From the NCBI RefSeq assembly GCF_022213955.1, contig NZ_JAKNTW010000032.1, positions 62,001-126,000 on the forward strand: DNA of 64,000 nucleotides, in the 5' to 3' direction. Positions 55,954 to 64,000 of this stretch are shown here, in pieces. Source of the stretch: Dolomitihabitans soli (lineage in GTDB: Bacteria > Actinomycetota > Actinomycetes > Streptosporangiales > Streptosporangiaceae). Positions within the stretch are counted from its first letter, which is position 1; each line of letters opens with the position of its first letter. Both the position numbers and the translations under genes were made by a program. The notes below the pieces were generated by a model that worked only from the letters and a program-made list of their open reading frames with translations, did no database searches and had not been told where the DNA came from.

Positions 55954-56251
55954 CGCAGATCAGCGAGCAGGCTGTATTCGGCTGTCTTCGCTTGCCTCAA
56001 AGCCAACCTCGTCAGAGCACCGACTTAGAAGAGGGGGCGGTACTGCTTTGTCGCCTGGTATGAGCTGCAAAAAGCTCTGTGCGGCTTGCACCGCTCGTCT
56101 AATGATCCCGCACATGTCCGCCGCGTTGGGTCACCACCGCGTTATGACCAGCGCCAACTGACCTGAACCATCAAGTGGGGCTTGATGTGATCGGGCTATT
56201 TCGGCAGGCTGGACGCGCTTGCATAGAGGCAAGGTTGGCGCGGCCGTACAT

Positions 56252-58867
56252 CTAGAAGTTAAGCAGTGCCTCCTGCAGGTAACGGCCTCGTTGCGCTGAA
56301 TCTTTGAGGGTATCGGCGATACGGCGTACGCGGCCTTGGGCGTCCGTGCGTAGCCGACTGGCAGCTTCATGATCACCGACGGCTTCCAGCACCTCCGCAG
56401 CGTGGTGAAGGACCTCTTCGGTACGAAGCGCGGGAAGATCCCCCACTTGCTGGAGAATACCGAGTGTTTCCCGGGCCAATGTCGCGGCGGCTTCAGTTTC
56501 GCCACGCAAGTGACGGATCCTGCTAGATAGGGATAGCGCGGCGATTTCACTTCGGATCATGCCTGTTCGCCGGGTCTCCTCGATCGTGTCTCCAGCCAGT
56601 CGCAGCGCCTCGTCCAGCAGCACAGGATCGGTGTCACCCAGCATAAGCAGTACTTCGGCGTATAGATTGCGGACGATGGGGACCAGGTTGAGCAGCCAGG
56701 TCTCCTCGGTCTCCCGCCACGCCTCGGCGAGCATCGGCCGACAGGCGTGGTGGCGGGCCGGATCGCGCGCCATCAGTTTTGCGAGGAGGGCGCTGTTGTA
56801 GGCGTGCCAGCCACTGGGCCCACCCCGGTCTTCCTCGAAGGCGAGGGCTTCACGCAGGATGCTCCCCGCCGCGTCTGAATCCCCCATGGCCGAGTTCAGC
56901 TGAGCAAGATAGTTGAGCGCAATGGGCAGCTCAGCGCGGAGTGGATCTTCGCGGAGCCGTTCCACGCATGCGGTGAGATGTTCCAGGGCAGTACCAAAAT
57001 CTCCAGCGTCGAAGAGGTTAACCCCGAGCTGCATGTCGGTGAGATTGCGGGCATGGCGAAGGACCGGATCGGACAGATCGTGCAGCCGCGAATCGGTCTC
57101 GTAGAGCCGTTGGGCTTCCCGGAGCACCGTAAGGCCGTCGGTTAAATCGCGCTTGGGCAGCTGGCGTCCGTACTCCGCGAGGGCGACGAAGAGCGCCAGA
57201 GGATCATCAGTGTCCCGGGCGAGCTCGACTGCTTGTCCTAGCTTCTCCAGGGAAGGCAGCAATCCCTGGGTGTGTAGAAGGACCTTGCCACGGAGCATGA
57301 CCGTGCGGGCAGTCAGCACTGGATCGTCGCAGCGGCGGGCCGCCTCCTCTGCCTGTGCGGCTAGTCCTTCTAAGTCGTCATCCTCGGGACGCCGCCGTGC
57401 GTGCCAGTGCACCTCGGTGAGGTTGAGCAGAAGCTCTATGGCCTTCGCCAGCAGACAATCCCGGTCAGCGGTCTGCTCTGGCAGGCGCTCGATCTCGTGG
57501 ATCGCAAAGCGGCAAAGTGACTCCGCCTCGGCAAAGGACAGGCCGTTGACCGCCACATCACGGGCCAGCTTGAGGTGCTCGGCTCCAGAGACCGGATGTG
57601 GGGCGCCCGCGCGGAAGTGGCGGGCGCAATCGAGTCGGACCACCAGTGGAAGCTCGCCGCTGAACGCCATAAGCGCTTCGGCGATCCGCGTATGACGTTG
57701 CCGACACCGGCCAGGACTCTGCTCTGCGTACAGCTCCATCTGAAGCAGAAGGTTGTCGAAGTGATAGCAGTCAGCATCGGGCGCCCAGTCAGGACTCGGC
57801 ACCGCCGTGATAAGCCCACGCTCTCGCGAGAGCCAGTGCAACTGGTCCTGAACCTCCTCTTCCTCTCGATCGGCCGCCCGAGCCACCACTGACGCCAGGA
57901 AGAATGGCCCCTGGGTAGCAGCCGTGATCAGCAGTTCCCGAGCAGAGGGCTCCAAGCGCGACACCGGCCGCAGAACTGCGCGGTGCAGGGCGTCTGGTAG
58001 CGGGCCGTCGAGCCCGTTGTCGGTACCGATCAGTGGCAGGAATTGAGTGATGTAGGCGGGCCGCCCACCGGTGAGCCGACTTAGCCGAGCCAGTAGCGCT
58101 GGGGATACGGGACCGTCATGGTGGAGATGTACGAGTTCAGCCACAGCGTCGTCCGGCAGAGCACCGAGCGTAGCCCGCTCCAGGCGCCCCTGCAGGTGCC
58201 ACCGATCGAGCAGCTCCCTGACCGCTGCTCCCGTGAGCGGAGAGTCGCTGTCCTGATCCGTTTCGTGAGCCATTACAAGTCCCACTGGGCCGCCCCAGAA
58301 CTCCTCCATCAAATGATCGAAGACCAACAGGCTGCTGGGGTCGATCCACTGCACATCGTCGATCAGTACCAACGCTGGTCCCGCTCTCTCCAGGGCATCC
58401 AGCAACGCCGATGCAATGCCATGGGCCGCGCTCTGCCGGTACGGCAGCAGACTGTCACCCTGCACAGAGCCGGAATCAATGGCCGATCGAGTAATTCGCA
58501 TCGCAGCCGCAAGTGCCGGCCCCACTGCAGGCAGCGTCTCTACGAGCTGCGGCAGATGCTGCACTGTCGCATGCTTGATGCGACGAGTGGTCTTTGGCGG
58601 CTGAAGGGCGTCAAAGAGAGTTATCACAGGCCCGTAGGCATTGGCCTCGCCCACAAACGCCTGACATCTGGTGCGAATAACCCGGAGAATCGGTTTTGCC
58701 GTGCGTTTCTGTGCCCGACGTGCGACTTCGTCGAGCAGGGCAGACTTGCCAATCCCGAGCGGACCTTCGATGGCCAAGGCGCGGCTCTGCCCACAGCAGA
58801 CGCTCTCGACCAGCTCCATCAGTGCACCCACATGTTCCGCTCGGTCGATGAAGGCGCTGCTTCTCAC
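56252..58867 (-). CDS. Large AAA-ATPase/TPR protein (LuxR LAL-like but without HTH)
   Basis: This 871-residue protein has an N-terminal P-loop ATPase (AAA_16/LAL type) with FIDRAEHVGALMELV, Walker A ALAIEGPLGIGKSALL and Walker B ALVLIDDVQWID. A long helical-repeat region of TPR type follows to the C-terminus, with pairs such as LFDAGDFGTALEHL. LAL regulators normally end with a LuxR helix-turn-helix; here the protein ends in YLQEALLNF with no HTH. The start is uncertain: GTG 58867 follows GGGGGA, and a TTG at 58966 is in frame. It may be a signalling ATPase rather than a DNA-binding regulator. Confidence 0.82.
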   Translation of the reverse strand: MRSSAFIDRAEHVGALMELVESVCCGQSRALAIEGPLGIGKSALLDEVARRAQKRTAKPILRVIRTRCQAFVGEANAYGPVITLFDALQPPKTTRRIKHATVQHLPQLVETLPAVGPALAAAMRITRSAIDSGSVQGDSLLPYRQSAAHGIASALLDALERAGPALVLIDDVQWIDPSSLLVFDHLMEEFWGGPVGLVMAHETDQDSDSPLTGAAVRELLDRWHLQGRLERATLGALPDDAVAELVHLHHDGPVSPALLARLSRLTGGRPAYITQFLPLIGTDNGLDGPLPDALHRAVLRPVSRLEPSARELLITAATQGPFFLASVVARAADREEEEVQDQLHWLSRERGLITAVPSPDWAPDADCYHFDNLLLQMELYAEQSPGRCRQRHTRIAEALMAFSGELPLVVRLDCARHFRAGAPHPVSGAEHLKLARDVAVNGLSFAEAESLCRFAIHEIERLPEQTADRDCLLAKAIELLLNLTEVHWHARRRPEDDDLEGLAAQAEEAARRCDDPVLTARTVMLRGKVLLHTQGLLPSLEKLGQAVELARDTDDPLALFVALAEYGRQLPKRDLTDGLTVLREAQRLYETDSRLHDLSDPVLRHARNLTDMQLGVNLFDAGDFGTALEHLTACVERLREDPLRAELPIALNYLAQLNSAMGDSDAAGSILREALAFEEDRGGPSGWHAYNSALLAKLMARDPARHHACRPMLAEAWRETEETWLLNLVPIVRNLYAEVLLMLGDTDPVLLDEALRLAGDTIEETRRTGMIRSEIAALSLSSRIRHLRGETEAAATLARETLGILQQVGDLPALRTEEVLHHAAEVLEAVGDHEAASRLRTDAQGRVRRIADTLKDSAQRGRYLQEALLNF

Positions 58868-59211
58868 ATGTCCCCCACATGCTGGCCGCAGTCTCGCAGC
58901 GGTGCCATGAGACTCAAGGAGGTAGTGCCTTGGGTTGATCTTAGGCGACTTGTTGGTGGGCGCCAAGGCGGTTTCAGAGATCGGTGGGGCTGAAGTTGGT
59001 AGACTGCCAATGGCCGATGTTTATGGCTAATTACAGATATTGTGGCAAGCCCTGCCCGCATCACAGAAGACTACGTCCTAGAGGCATGCCGATCATCGGC
59101 GGTTACGACACTGCCTCCCGCTCAGCAACACCGCAACAATTCCTCGTTATGAGAAGCACTTCACAGTGTGCTGATTCAGGACATGGGAAACACTTGCGAT
59201 CAAGAGCCGTT
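58868..59211. other. Gene-free 344 nt upstream of the AAA/TPR gene
   Basis: No frame here has both a ribosome site and recognisable content. The left part must hold the promoter of the AAA/TPR gene. The right part is AT-richer than its surroundings and borders the IS481 relic. I see no strong repeats. Confidence 0.4.
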
Positions 59212-59382
59212 GTGTCGAAAGCCAGGCTTGTCATTCCGCCTTATCGTCGAAGGCCGTTCTCAGGCAGACGTCGCCCGCTCCTACAGGGTGTCCAAGGGCT
59301 GGGTGTCCAAGCTCCTCGCCCGCTACCGCGCCGAGGGCAGGCCGCGTTCGAGCCACGATCGCGACGGCCGAAGACCTCCTGA
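59212..59382 (+). pseudogene. IS481-family transposase N-terminal relic
   Basis: From GTG 59212 the sequence reads VSKARLVI. After a frameshift it reads IVEGRSQADVARSYRVSKGW and VSKLLARYRAEG, and after a second shift QAAFEPRSRRPKTS and a stop. This is the helix-turn-helix N-terminus of IS481-type transposases. The integrase domain (DDE) is entirely missing. Confidence 0.72.
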
Positions 59383-59715
59383 TTCTGCTCGTCCTAGTCA
59401 CTATCCTTCGCCAGCACGTCAGGGCATACGGCACGGCCGACGATGGCTGGCTGTTCCGCACGTCCAAGGGGCGCACGTACTCCAACTCCGCCTACTCCTA
59501 CATCTGGCAGGAGGCACGAACCCTCGTGTTCGCCGAGGCGCAGGTGAATTCGCCACTGGCCGGGCCGTACGTCTTGCGGCGCTCGCACTGGCTGAGCGCC
59601 GGTGGAGGTCGCCCTTCGGGCCGGCAACAACGTCGAGGTCCTGTACCGGGCCAAGTGCCTGGACGGCCAGCGAGAGGCCATCAACGGGAAGATCAACCAC
59701 GCGCTTGAAGAGTGA
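59383..59715 (+). pseudogene. Tyrosine recombinase (integrase) relic 2, C-terminal part
   Basis: One frame reads LRQHVRAYGTADDGWLFRTS, KGRTYSNSAYSYIWQEA and RTLVFAEAQVNSPLAG. After a shift the C-terminus VEVALRAGNNVEVLYRAKCL and DGQREAINGKINHALEE appears and ends at TGA 59713-59715. These match the second half of the same integrase family as relic 1. The catalytic HxxR box is degenerate (VLRRSHWLS) and the gene is frameshifted. It shares the AYGTA.DG.LFRTSKG segment with relic 1. Confidence 0.72.
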
Positions 59716-59930
59716 TCGGGAGATGCACGACCACGCAGCCCTGGTTTCACCGGGGCCTTTCCTATATGCGAAGGATGGTCACCGTTCGAGGCCATCGGAG
59801 ACGACGTGGTCGGGCTTCGCGTTCGTTGTGACAGAGTGTCACCGTGGCCGAGATCTTCGGCTGGCAGCATCGATATCGGTAGATCCGCATCGTATGTACG
59901 GCGGATGGGAGTTCGGGTAGGGTCCAGGTC

Positions 59931-60428
59931 GTGCACCCTGGCGCGCGTTCAATATGTGTCGTTGTTTCGCTCGTCTGTTGCGCCCTGTTGGCAGGGTGTA
60001 CGGCGGAACCTGAGAAGCCGACCCTGGAAGAGGCGGCTAAGCACCTGATCAGCGATGGTGACAAGCTGCTTGGTTCCTTCGAGCTTCGGACATCAGGACA
60101 GGCGACGGCCACGAAACGTGCCGATACGGATGAGTCTGGGTCATGCACTCCGGATGAGGTGCAGCGCTTCTTCCGAGCGGCGGGTGACTTTACGGGACCG
60201 GCGAACGAACAATTACCGTTCAATGCGGTGGGTCTCATGCAGGGCAAGCTGGAGTCGATGGGATATGACGAGGTCGTGGATGACCTTGACCTTCGTGACC
60301 AGAACCTGGGGGTGTCAGTGCTTCATAATCCAGAGACCGGGTTGACATTCGTGCTGACCGCTCGCACGGCGCAGAAACCCAACATTGTGCTGGTCGGCAA
60401 GACCGGCTGCTACAAACGCAGCGGCTGA
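59931..60428 (+). CDS. Small lipoprotein of unknown function
   Basis: This 165-residue protein starts at GTG 59931. It has a lipoprotein signal with the lipobox LLAGC (Cys about 23), then an alpha/beta mature domain with two more cysteines (SGSCTPDEV and KTGCYKRSG), which could form a disulfide. No family is recognised. It converges on the WXG100 gene with a 7-nt gap. Membrane-attached lipoproteins sometimes accompany type VII secretion substrates, but here the opposite strand argues against an operon. Confidence 0.75.
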   Translation: MHPGARSICVVVSLVCCALLAGCTAEPEKPTLEEAAKHLISDGDKLLGSFELRTSGQATATKRADTDESGSCTPDEVQRFFRAAGDFTGPANEQLPFNAVGLMQGKLESMGYDEVVDDLDLRDQNLGVSVLHNPETGLTFVLTARTAQKPNIVLVGKTGCYKRSG

Positions 60429-60435
60429 GGCCACG

Positions 60436-60723
60436 TCACGACGGGAGTTGTGCCGCTTGTGCGCGGAGCTGTTCGGCTTGCTTGCGTAGGTTGTTAGCGG
60501 TGGCACGGCATGATTCTTCCAGCTCATTCACCTCCCGGTCGAGTTTCGCTGCCATCTGAGTGAACCGGTCAGCGGCAGGGCCCTTCCAGGTTGCGTTGTT
60601 CCGGGCCGGTGTCGTTGGTATTTGGCCGAATACCAGACCCAGATCTTGACCATATCTGTCGAAGCTGTCGGCCAGGGCTTCTCTTTTGGCCGCCTGTTGG
60701 AGTAGCTCTTGTTTGCTGGGCAC
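60436..60723 (-). CDS. WXG100-like ESX/type VII secretion protein
   Basis: This 95-residue protein is all helical with the pattern of WXG100 proteins: a first helix (KQELLQQAAKREALADSFDRYGQ), a central turn with W-K-G in NNATWKGPAADRF, and a long second helix rich in Ala, Arg and Gln (ELEESCRATANNLRKQAEQLRAQ). Such proteins form dimers and are secreted by, or escort partners to, the ESX/type VII system. It lies 8 nt after the large upstream gene, so the two are probably co-transcribed and may interact. No ESX core gene is in the window. Confidence 0.8.
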   Translation of the reverse strand: MPSKQELLQQAAKREALADSFDRYGQDLGLVFGQIPTTPARNNATWKGPAADRFTQMAAKLDREVNELEESCRATANNLRKQAEQLRAQAAQLPS

Positions 60724-60731
60724 GGTGGTAG

Positions 60732-62504
60732 TCAGCCTCCTCGCTCCTTCAGGGCGTTGACCAGGGCCTCGTGGAGCCGACCTCGAAATGCTTGCCGTAC
60801 CTGGTCCACGTCCTCAGGCGTCAGTGGCCTCTGGCCGTGCTGCTTGAGCGACTCGACCACTAGTCGGACCTGTTGGTCGATGAGTGCCTCTGAGATCTTC
60901 TCAGCGGTTGCAGGAGTCTTGTCATCGAAGTAGTCGTTGATGAGGTCGCCCATCGTGCCCTTGGTTTGGTCGACGCCGTAATCCCTGGCGGTGGCTTTGG
61001 ATGGCTGGGCGATGTTCCAGTACTTGTTCACCCCGTAGTCCACGGGTAGCAGCATTATGTCGGTGATGAAGTCGCGGTACTGGTCGTCGCTCAGCTCCGC
61101 GTACGTGGAGCCGCCGAGGAGGAGGTTGGAGAGCCCTCCTGCCTGTGCGCTGAGTCTGGTGTACGTGGCGCGTTCGGCTTCGTCTGAGCTGAAGGGGTGG
61201 AATCTGCCGATATCCAGCCTGCGCCCGAAGTTCTGCGCGGTTTGCGTAAGGGTCTTCACGGCAGCGGGATCCTGCATGACGGCGCCGAAGAATCGAGACG
61301 CCACATCCGGCCGAACGGAGTTCCACGGACCTCCAGGGGTCACCGCGTTGACCAAGGCGGGTGAGGTGGCCGCTGCCTGGACCGAGGCGAGTTGCCCCAG
61401 GTAGGGCGCCAGGTTCCTGGCGAGAACCGCGTTGATGGGTGAGTTCTTCAAGGTGTCGAAGTGGCCGCCGCTTTCGTGGCTGCCCTCATACCCCAGACCG
61501 TTGATGAGGTTGACCCATGCCCGGGCGCGCAACGCGTTGTCACCTGCGCCAGGCCGTAATGCCTTGTCCAGCGTTTTGGCCAGCGTCGGCTGGAAGTCTG
61601 GAATTCCGCTCATCTTCACCCTGTCTGGCAAAAGCAGCAAGAACGCCGTGTTTTTCTGCTCGGCGAGTAGCCGCTGAAACGCCTTAGGGTTGGCGTCGTA
61701 TGCCTTCATCAAGGCGTAGGTGTTCCAGTCAGGGTCTGACATGTGCGCCCGGCGCGCCATTAGAGGAAGGTTCAGCAGGCGTGTGCCTACCTGGTTGAGG
61801 AAAGTGTCGGACTGGTCGGCCAGGGCCACGAGGGTGGAGAGAGTGTCCAGTTCGCCCTTCTCCAGGAGCTCTTTGCGCCATGGCTCGCCGACTCGTTTGG
61901 CCCGGTCGGCGCTGGCGAGGGCACCCGCCATGACTCCGAGCGATACGCGGGCCCGTTCCCTGACGGCAGGTGGCAGGCCCCGGTCGTGTCCGGCCGCGTT
62001 GACGTTCTTCCATTGACGGAACAACTGCTGGAAGGCGACTGGTCCAAGAGTCGCCAGCAGTGCTGCGGCGTAGGCGGGATCGCCGATGCCGCCTTTGGCC
62101 GCCGTCATGGCGGCTTCCACCTTGAGCCAGTCCTTCGGTGCGTTGTCGTGCTGATAGGCAGACAGGGCGCTCGCGATCTGGGTCCCTGCGTTCTTCCCGG
62201 CCGCGGCAGCCTGCGCCTCCCCGCTGAACGGGAACTGCGCGGTTAGCAGCTTTCCGCCAGAGGGACCCCCGTGGACCTGGGTGATGGTGTCGATCCGCCA
62301 CTTCAGCTCACGCTGAGAGTCGTGGAAGAACGCCCACGCCCGATGCATGGCGGCGGTCCCTTGACCGCCTGCCCATTCCGCGTCGGCCTCGGCGATCGCC
62401 GCCTCCAACCCCGGCCGGGTGCGGCCCAGGACGAACTTGGCGTTCTCCATCTGCTGAATCAGCTGTGCGGCCCCCGCGGGATCGATCCCGACGAATTCCC
62501 CCAT
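60732..62504 (-). CDS. Large protein with WXG-like N-terminus (DUF6571-like)
   Basis: This 590-residue protein starts at ATG 62504 behind GGGAGGG. The N-terminal 100 residues (MGEFVGIDPAGAAQLIQQM, then LEAAIAEADAEWAGGQGT with a W-A-G turn) fit a WXG100-type helical hairpin. The rest is a mostly helical domain without TM helices or known catalytic motifs. It resembles actinomycete type VII-associated proteins of the DUF6571 kind, but I cannot confirm this. The paired WXG100 gene follows. It is possibly a secreted effector or structural protein. Confidence 0.65.
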   Translation of the reverse strand: MGEFVGIDPAGAAQLIQQMENAKFVLGRTRPGLEAAIAEADAEWAGGQGTAAMHRAWAFFHDSQRELKWRIDTITQVHGGPSGGKLLTAQFPFSGEAQAAAAGKNAGTQIASALSAYQHDNAPKDWLKVEAAMTAAKGGIGDPAYAAALLATLGPVAFQQLFRQWKNVNAAGHDRGLPPAVRERARVSLGVMAGALASADRAKRVGEPWRKELLEKGELDTLSTLVALADQSDTFLNQVGTRLLNLPLMARRAHMSDPDWNTYALMKAYDANPKAFQRLLAEQKNTAFLLLLPDRVKMSGIPDFQPTLAKTLDKALRPGAGDNALRARAWVNLINGLGYEGSHESGGHFDTLKNSPINAVLARNLAPYLGQLASVQAAATSPALVNAVTPGGPWNSVRPDVASRFFGAVMQDPAAVKTLTQTAQNFGRRLDIGRFHPFSSDEAERATYTRLSAQAGGLSNLLLGGSTYAELSDDQYRDFITDIMLLPVDYGVNKYWNIAQPSKATARDYGVDQTKGTMGDLINDYFDDKTPATAEKISEALIDQQVRLVVESLKQHGQRPLTPEDVDQVRQAFRGRLHEALVNALKERGG

Positions 62505-62599
62505 GCAACCCTCCCAAAGGGTGTGGTTACACGGCGAAAGTAAAGCACAGGAGCAAGTATAGGTAAATGCCTCAGTGGGTCGTATAAGCAACCGGACTC

Positions 62600-62627
62600 T
62601 GCCACCCGGGTACGTATCCGGGTGGCA
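62600..62627 (-). terminator. Hairpin downstream of the GntR gene
   Basis: TGCCACCCGG (62600-62609) and CCGGGTGGCA (62618-62627) form a perfect 10-bp stem with an 8-nt loop. It lies about 155 nt beyond the GntR stop and upstream of the large WXG-like gene, so it probably ends the GntR operon transcript. The rest of the 277-nt gap shows nothing clear beyond a likely promoter region. Confidence 0.5.
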
Positions 62628-62781
62628 GCAATGGCTAGCCGCTACTCGCCGTAGAACCGCACCACTACCCAGACCGCGGTCACGTTGGTGGATTGAACGT
62701 AATGGCGACAGAGCGAGGCCGGATTGACGCCCGTCACATCAGGAGGGGAGGGGACGAGTCGGGCGGCTTCTCGTCATCTGG

Positions 62782-63147
62782 TTAGTCTTGTAGGGCGTGC
62801 AGGGCTTCTCGTGCTGCGTCGAGTGCTTCTTTCTCGGTGGCTCCTGTGTGCCGTGCGGCCTTGGCGAACTCTTCGGCTGCCGCGGTGAGTTGGATGCGGT
62901 ATTGGTCGGCTGTGCCGGTGATGACGGCTGCGCGGCCGCGGCGTAGTTCCACCGTGCCCTCGTCGCGGAGTTGCTGGTAGCCGCGTAGGACGGTGTGCAG
63001 GTTGATGCCGAGGGTGGCGGCCACGTTGCGTGCTGAGGGGAGCCGGTCTCCGGGTGAGGCGGTGCCGTTGGCCAGCGCGGCGCGTACGGAGCGGGCCACC
63101 TGGTCGGCGAGTGGCTGGGCCGATGAGGGGTCGACGGTGATGAGCAC
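62782..63147 (-). CDS. GntR-family regulator (YtrA subfamily)
   Basis: This 121-residue protein has the N-terminal GntR winged helix: PLADQVARSVRAALANGTASPGDRLPSARNVAATLGINLHTVLRGYQQL-type pattern, then the wing VELRRGRAAVI. The C-terminal part is only about 45 residues, as in YtrA-type regulators, and too short for a sugar or acid ligand domain. It starts at GTG 63147 and shares one base with the stop of the upstream membrane protein gene. It most likely represses that operon. Confidence 0.9.
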   Translation of the reverse strand: MLITVDPSSAQPLADQVARSVRAALANGTASPGDRLPSARNVAATLGINLHTVLRGYQQLRDEGTVELRRGRAAVITGTADQYRIQLTAAAEEFAKAARHTGATEKEALDAAREALHALQD

Positions 63148-64000
63148 TATGCCGTCTCTCCTTGTCGTTGCCTGTTCAGCCATCCGTTGACGAGGGCGGC
63201 GGCCGTCTTCGCTTCGCGTGTGGAGTAGATGAAGTAGCGGCCGTCGGCGAGGGCGAGGGCGAGCACCGGTCCTTTCCCGCTGACGACGCCCCAGCCTGCA
63301 TCGCTGTCGTTCAGTTTGTATCTCCCGGGGGGAGCTTCGCTCATGGCTTCGGCGAACCGGATGCTTGGGTAGGACACGGTACGGCGCAGCATGGGCAGCC
63401 AAGGGACCCTCACTGTTACGCCCGAGCCGTCGATTTGCAGCCGGGTGCGTGTCTGTGCCATCTCGAAAATCGACCACAGGGTCAGTAAGGCCAGCAGGGC
63501 CGCATCCTGCCATCCGGAGAGGCCGTTGGAGGCGACCCATGCGATGGCCGCGGCCATCACTGCGGCGGCCAGCAGCCGGCGCGTCGACCAGGCGGAGGCT
63601 ACGAACATGGCACGCTGCCATGGGCCGAGTGTCATGGTGGGTGCGTGCCGCGGTGGTGCGGTGTGCGCCTCGGGCGCCGGCGGCAGCGGGCCCGCCGCCA
63701 TCCAGCCCAGCGCGAGGGCTCCTGCGGTGACTGCGATCTCCACGGGAAGGTGCCAGAGGGGCCGGGCAACGGCTCCCGGCGCGTTGATCAGGGTCAGCCA
63801 CCACAATGCGGCGGAGACGGGTATGGCTACGCCGATGAAGAAGCTGCAGACCACCAGGCAGCGCTGGGCTTTGGGTAGGCGCCAGGAGGCTAGGAACGCG
63901 ACGGTGATCAGTGCTTCGAGCCATAGCGCCACTCCGAAAAGGGGCTGGGAAAGCCAGCCGCGCCAGGGCTCGTAATCGGTGTCGATGGCCCAGTTGTGGA
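63147..64000 (-). CDS. Membrane protein with PH-like C-terminal domain, partial at the window edge
   Basis: The frame runs without a stop to the right edge and reads NWAIDTDYEPWRGWL, then SQPLFGVALWL, upstream of the GTG at 63932, so the gene probably starts outside the window. The visible 284 residues have about five TM helices and a C-terminal beta-rich part (RLQIDGSGVTVRVPWLPM, then SYPSIRFAEAM and WGVVSGKGPVLAL). This part looks like the PH-like domains of small stress membrane proteins. The combination with a YtrA-type GntR and possible DUF1648 features is common in actinomycetes. The function is unknown. Confidence 0.75.
   Translation of the reverse strand, partial: HNWAIDTDYEPWRGWLSQPLFGVALWLEALITVAFLASWRLPKAQRCLVVCSFFIGVAIPVSAALWWLTLINAPGAVARPLWHLPVEIAVTAGALALGWMAAGPLPPAPEAHTAPPRHAPTMTLGPWQRAMFVASAWSTRRLLAAAVMAAAIAWVASNGLSGWQDAALLALLTLWSIFEMAQTRTRLQIDGSGVTVRVPWLPMLRRTVSYPSIRFAEAMSEAPPGRYKLNDSDAGWGVVSGKGPVLALALADGRYFIYSTREAKTAAALVNGWLNRQRQGETA

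Noticed and set aside
56169-56187. Hairpin CATCAAG-TGGGG-CTTGATG as terminator of the AAA/TPR gene
   Set aside because: Only 7 bp, AT-rich, and about 65 nt beyond the stop, so too weak to call.

Overview
The window is high-GC actinomycete chromosomal DNA. Most codons end in G or C, GTG starts are common, many genes overlap by 4 nt (ATGA or GTGA), and the families present are actinomycete-typical: SARP/BTAD regulators, SpoIIE/HATPase/STAS partner-switch proteins, LtrA, DUF1838, IS701-like transposases, and secreted GH43 and PL8 enzymes. A member of the Streptosporangiales such as Streptosporangium or Nonomuraea is a reasonable guess, but no rRNA or tRNA is present to fix the taxon.

Layout. 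1-15.4 kb is a mosaic of short units: the tail of an unknown gene; a proline-rich membrane protein with a DUF4239 protein; a P450; an S51-type peptidase-like protein with a cysteinyl-tRNA-synthetase-like tail; a SARP regulator; an SDR; a GNAT acetyltransferase; a DUF1838 protein; a DUF2975/XRE pair; a PPOX-fold flavoprotein; a multidomain CDGSH/ferredoxin/truncated-globin protein; and an IS701-like transposase that lacks one expected catalytic aspartate.

15.6-39.2 kb is the most striking region. A minus-strand run of 14 closely packed genes (28519 down to 15632) encodes a DJ-1/PfpI protein, a ThDP-dependent decarboxylase-like enzyme, two SnoaL/NTF2-like proteins, a GMC oxidoreductase, a second DJ-1/PfpI protein, a VOC protein, an AGE-family epimerase-like enzyme, a STAS protein, the debranching enzyme GlgX, a second STAS protein, an RsbW-type ATPase, a SpoIIE phosphatase and a ParA/MinD-like ATPase. 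A plus-strand operon (30425-39224) encodes a third DJ-1/PfpI protein, a three-subunit molybdenum hydroxylase, an aldehyde dehydrogenase, an MFS transporter, a flavin disulfide reductase and an ABM-fold protein. An LtrA-like membrane protein and a small NTF2-like protein lie between them. My inference is a carbonyl- or sugar-oxidation pathway tied to a partner-switching signalling module. The substrate cannot be read from the sequence.

39.2-53.8 kb holds accessory units, each with a recognisable regulator or operator: two secreted GH43 arabinan-type enzymes behind LacI-type operators; a MerR/GyrI pair whose regulator carries a seven-copy heptapeptide repeat; a 14-TM drug exporter divergent from a TetR; a secreted I36-type inhibitor; a Tat-exported PL8 lyase whose 3' end has been duplicated in tandem; a histidine kinase and response regulator encoded convergently and overlapping by 63 nt; a CPBP protease; and a MarR operon under a 43-bp palindrome.

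53.8-64 kb looks like remodelled DNA: a degenerate MBL-fold protein, two decayed tyrosine-recombinase relics and an IS481 relic around an NPCBM protein and a large AAA/TPR protein, then a lipoprotein, a WXG100 protein, a large WXG-type protein, and a GntR/membrane-protein pair that runs off the window.
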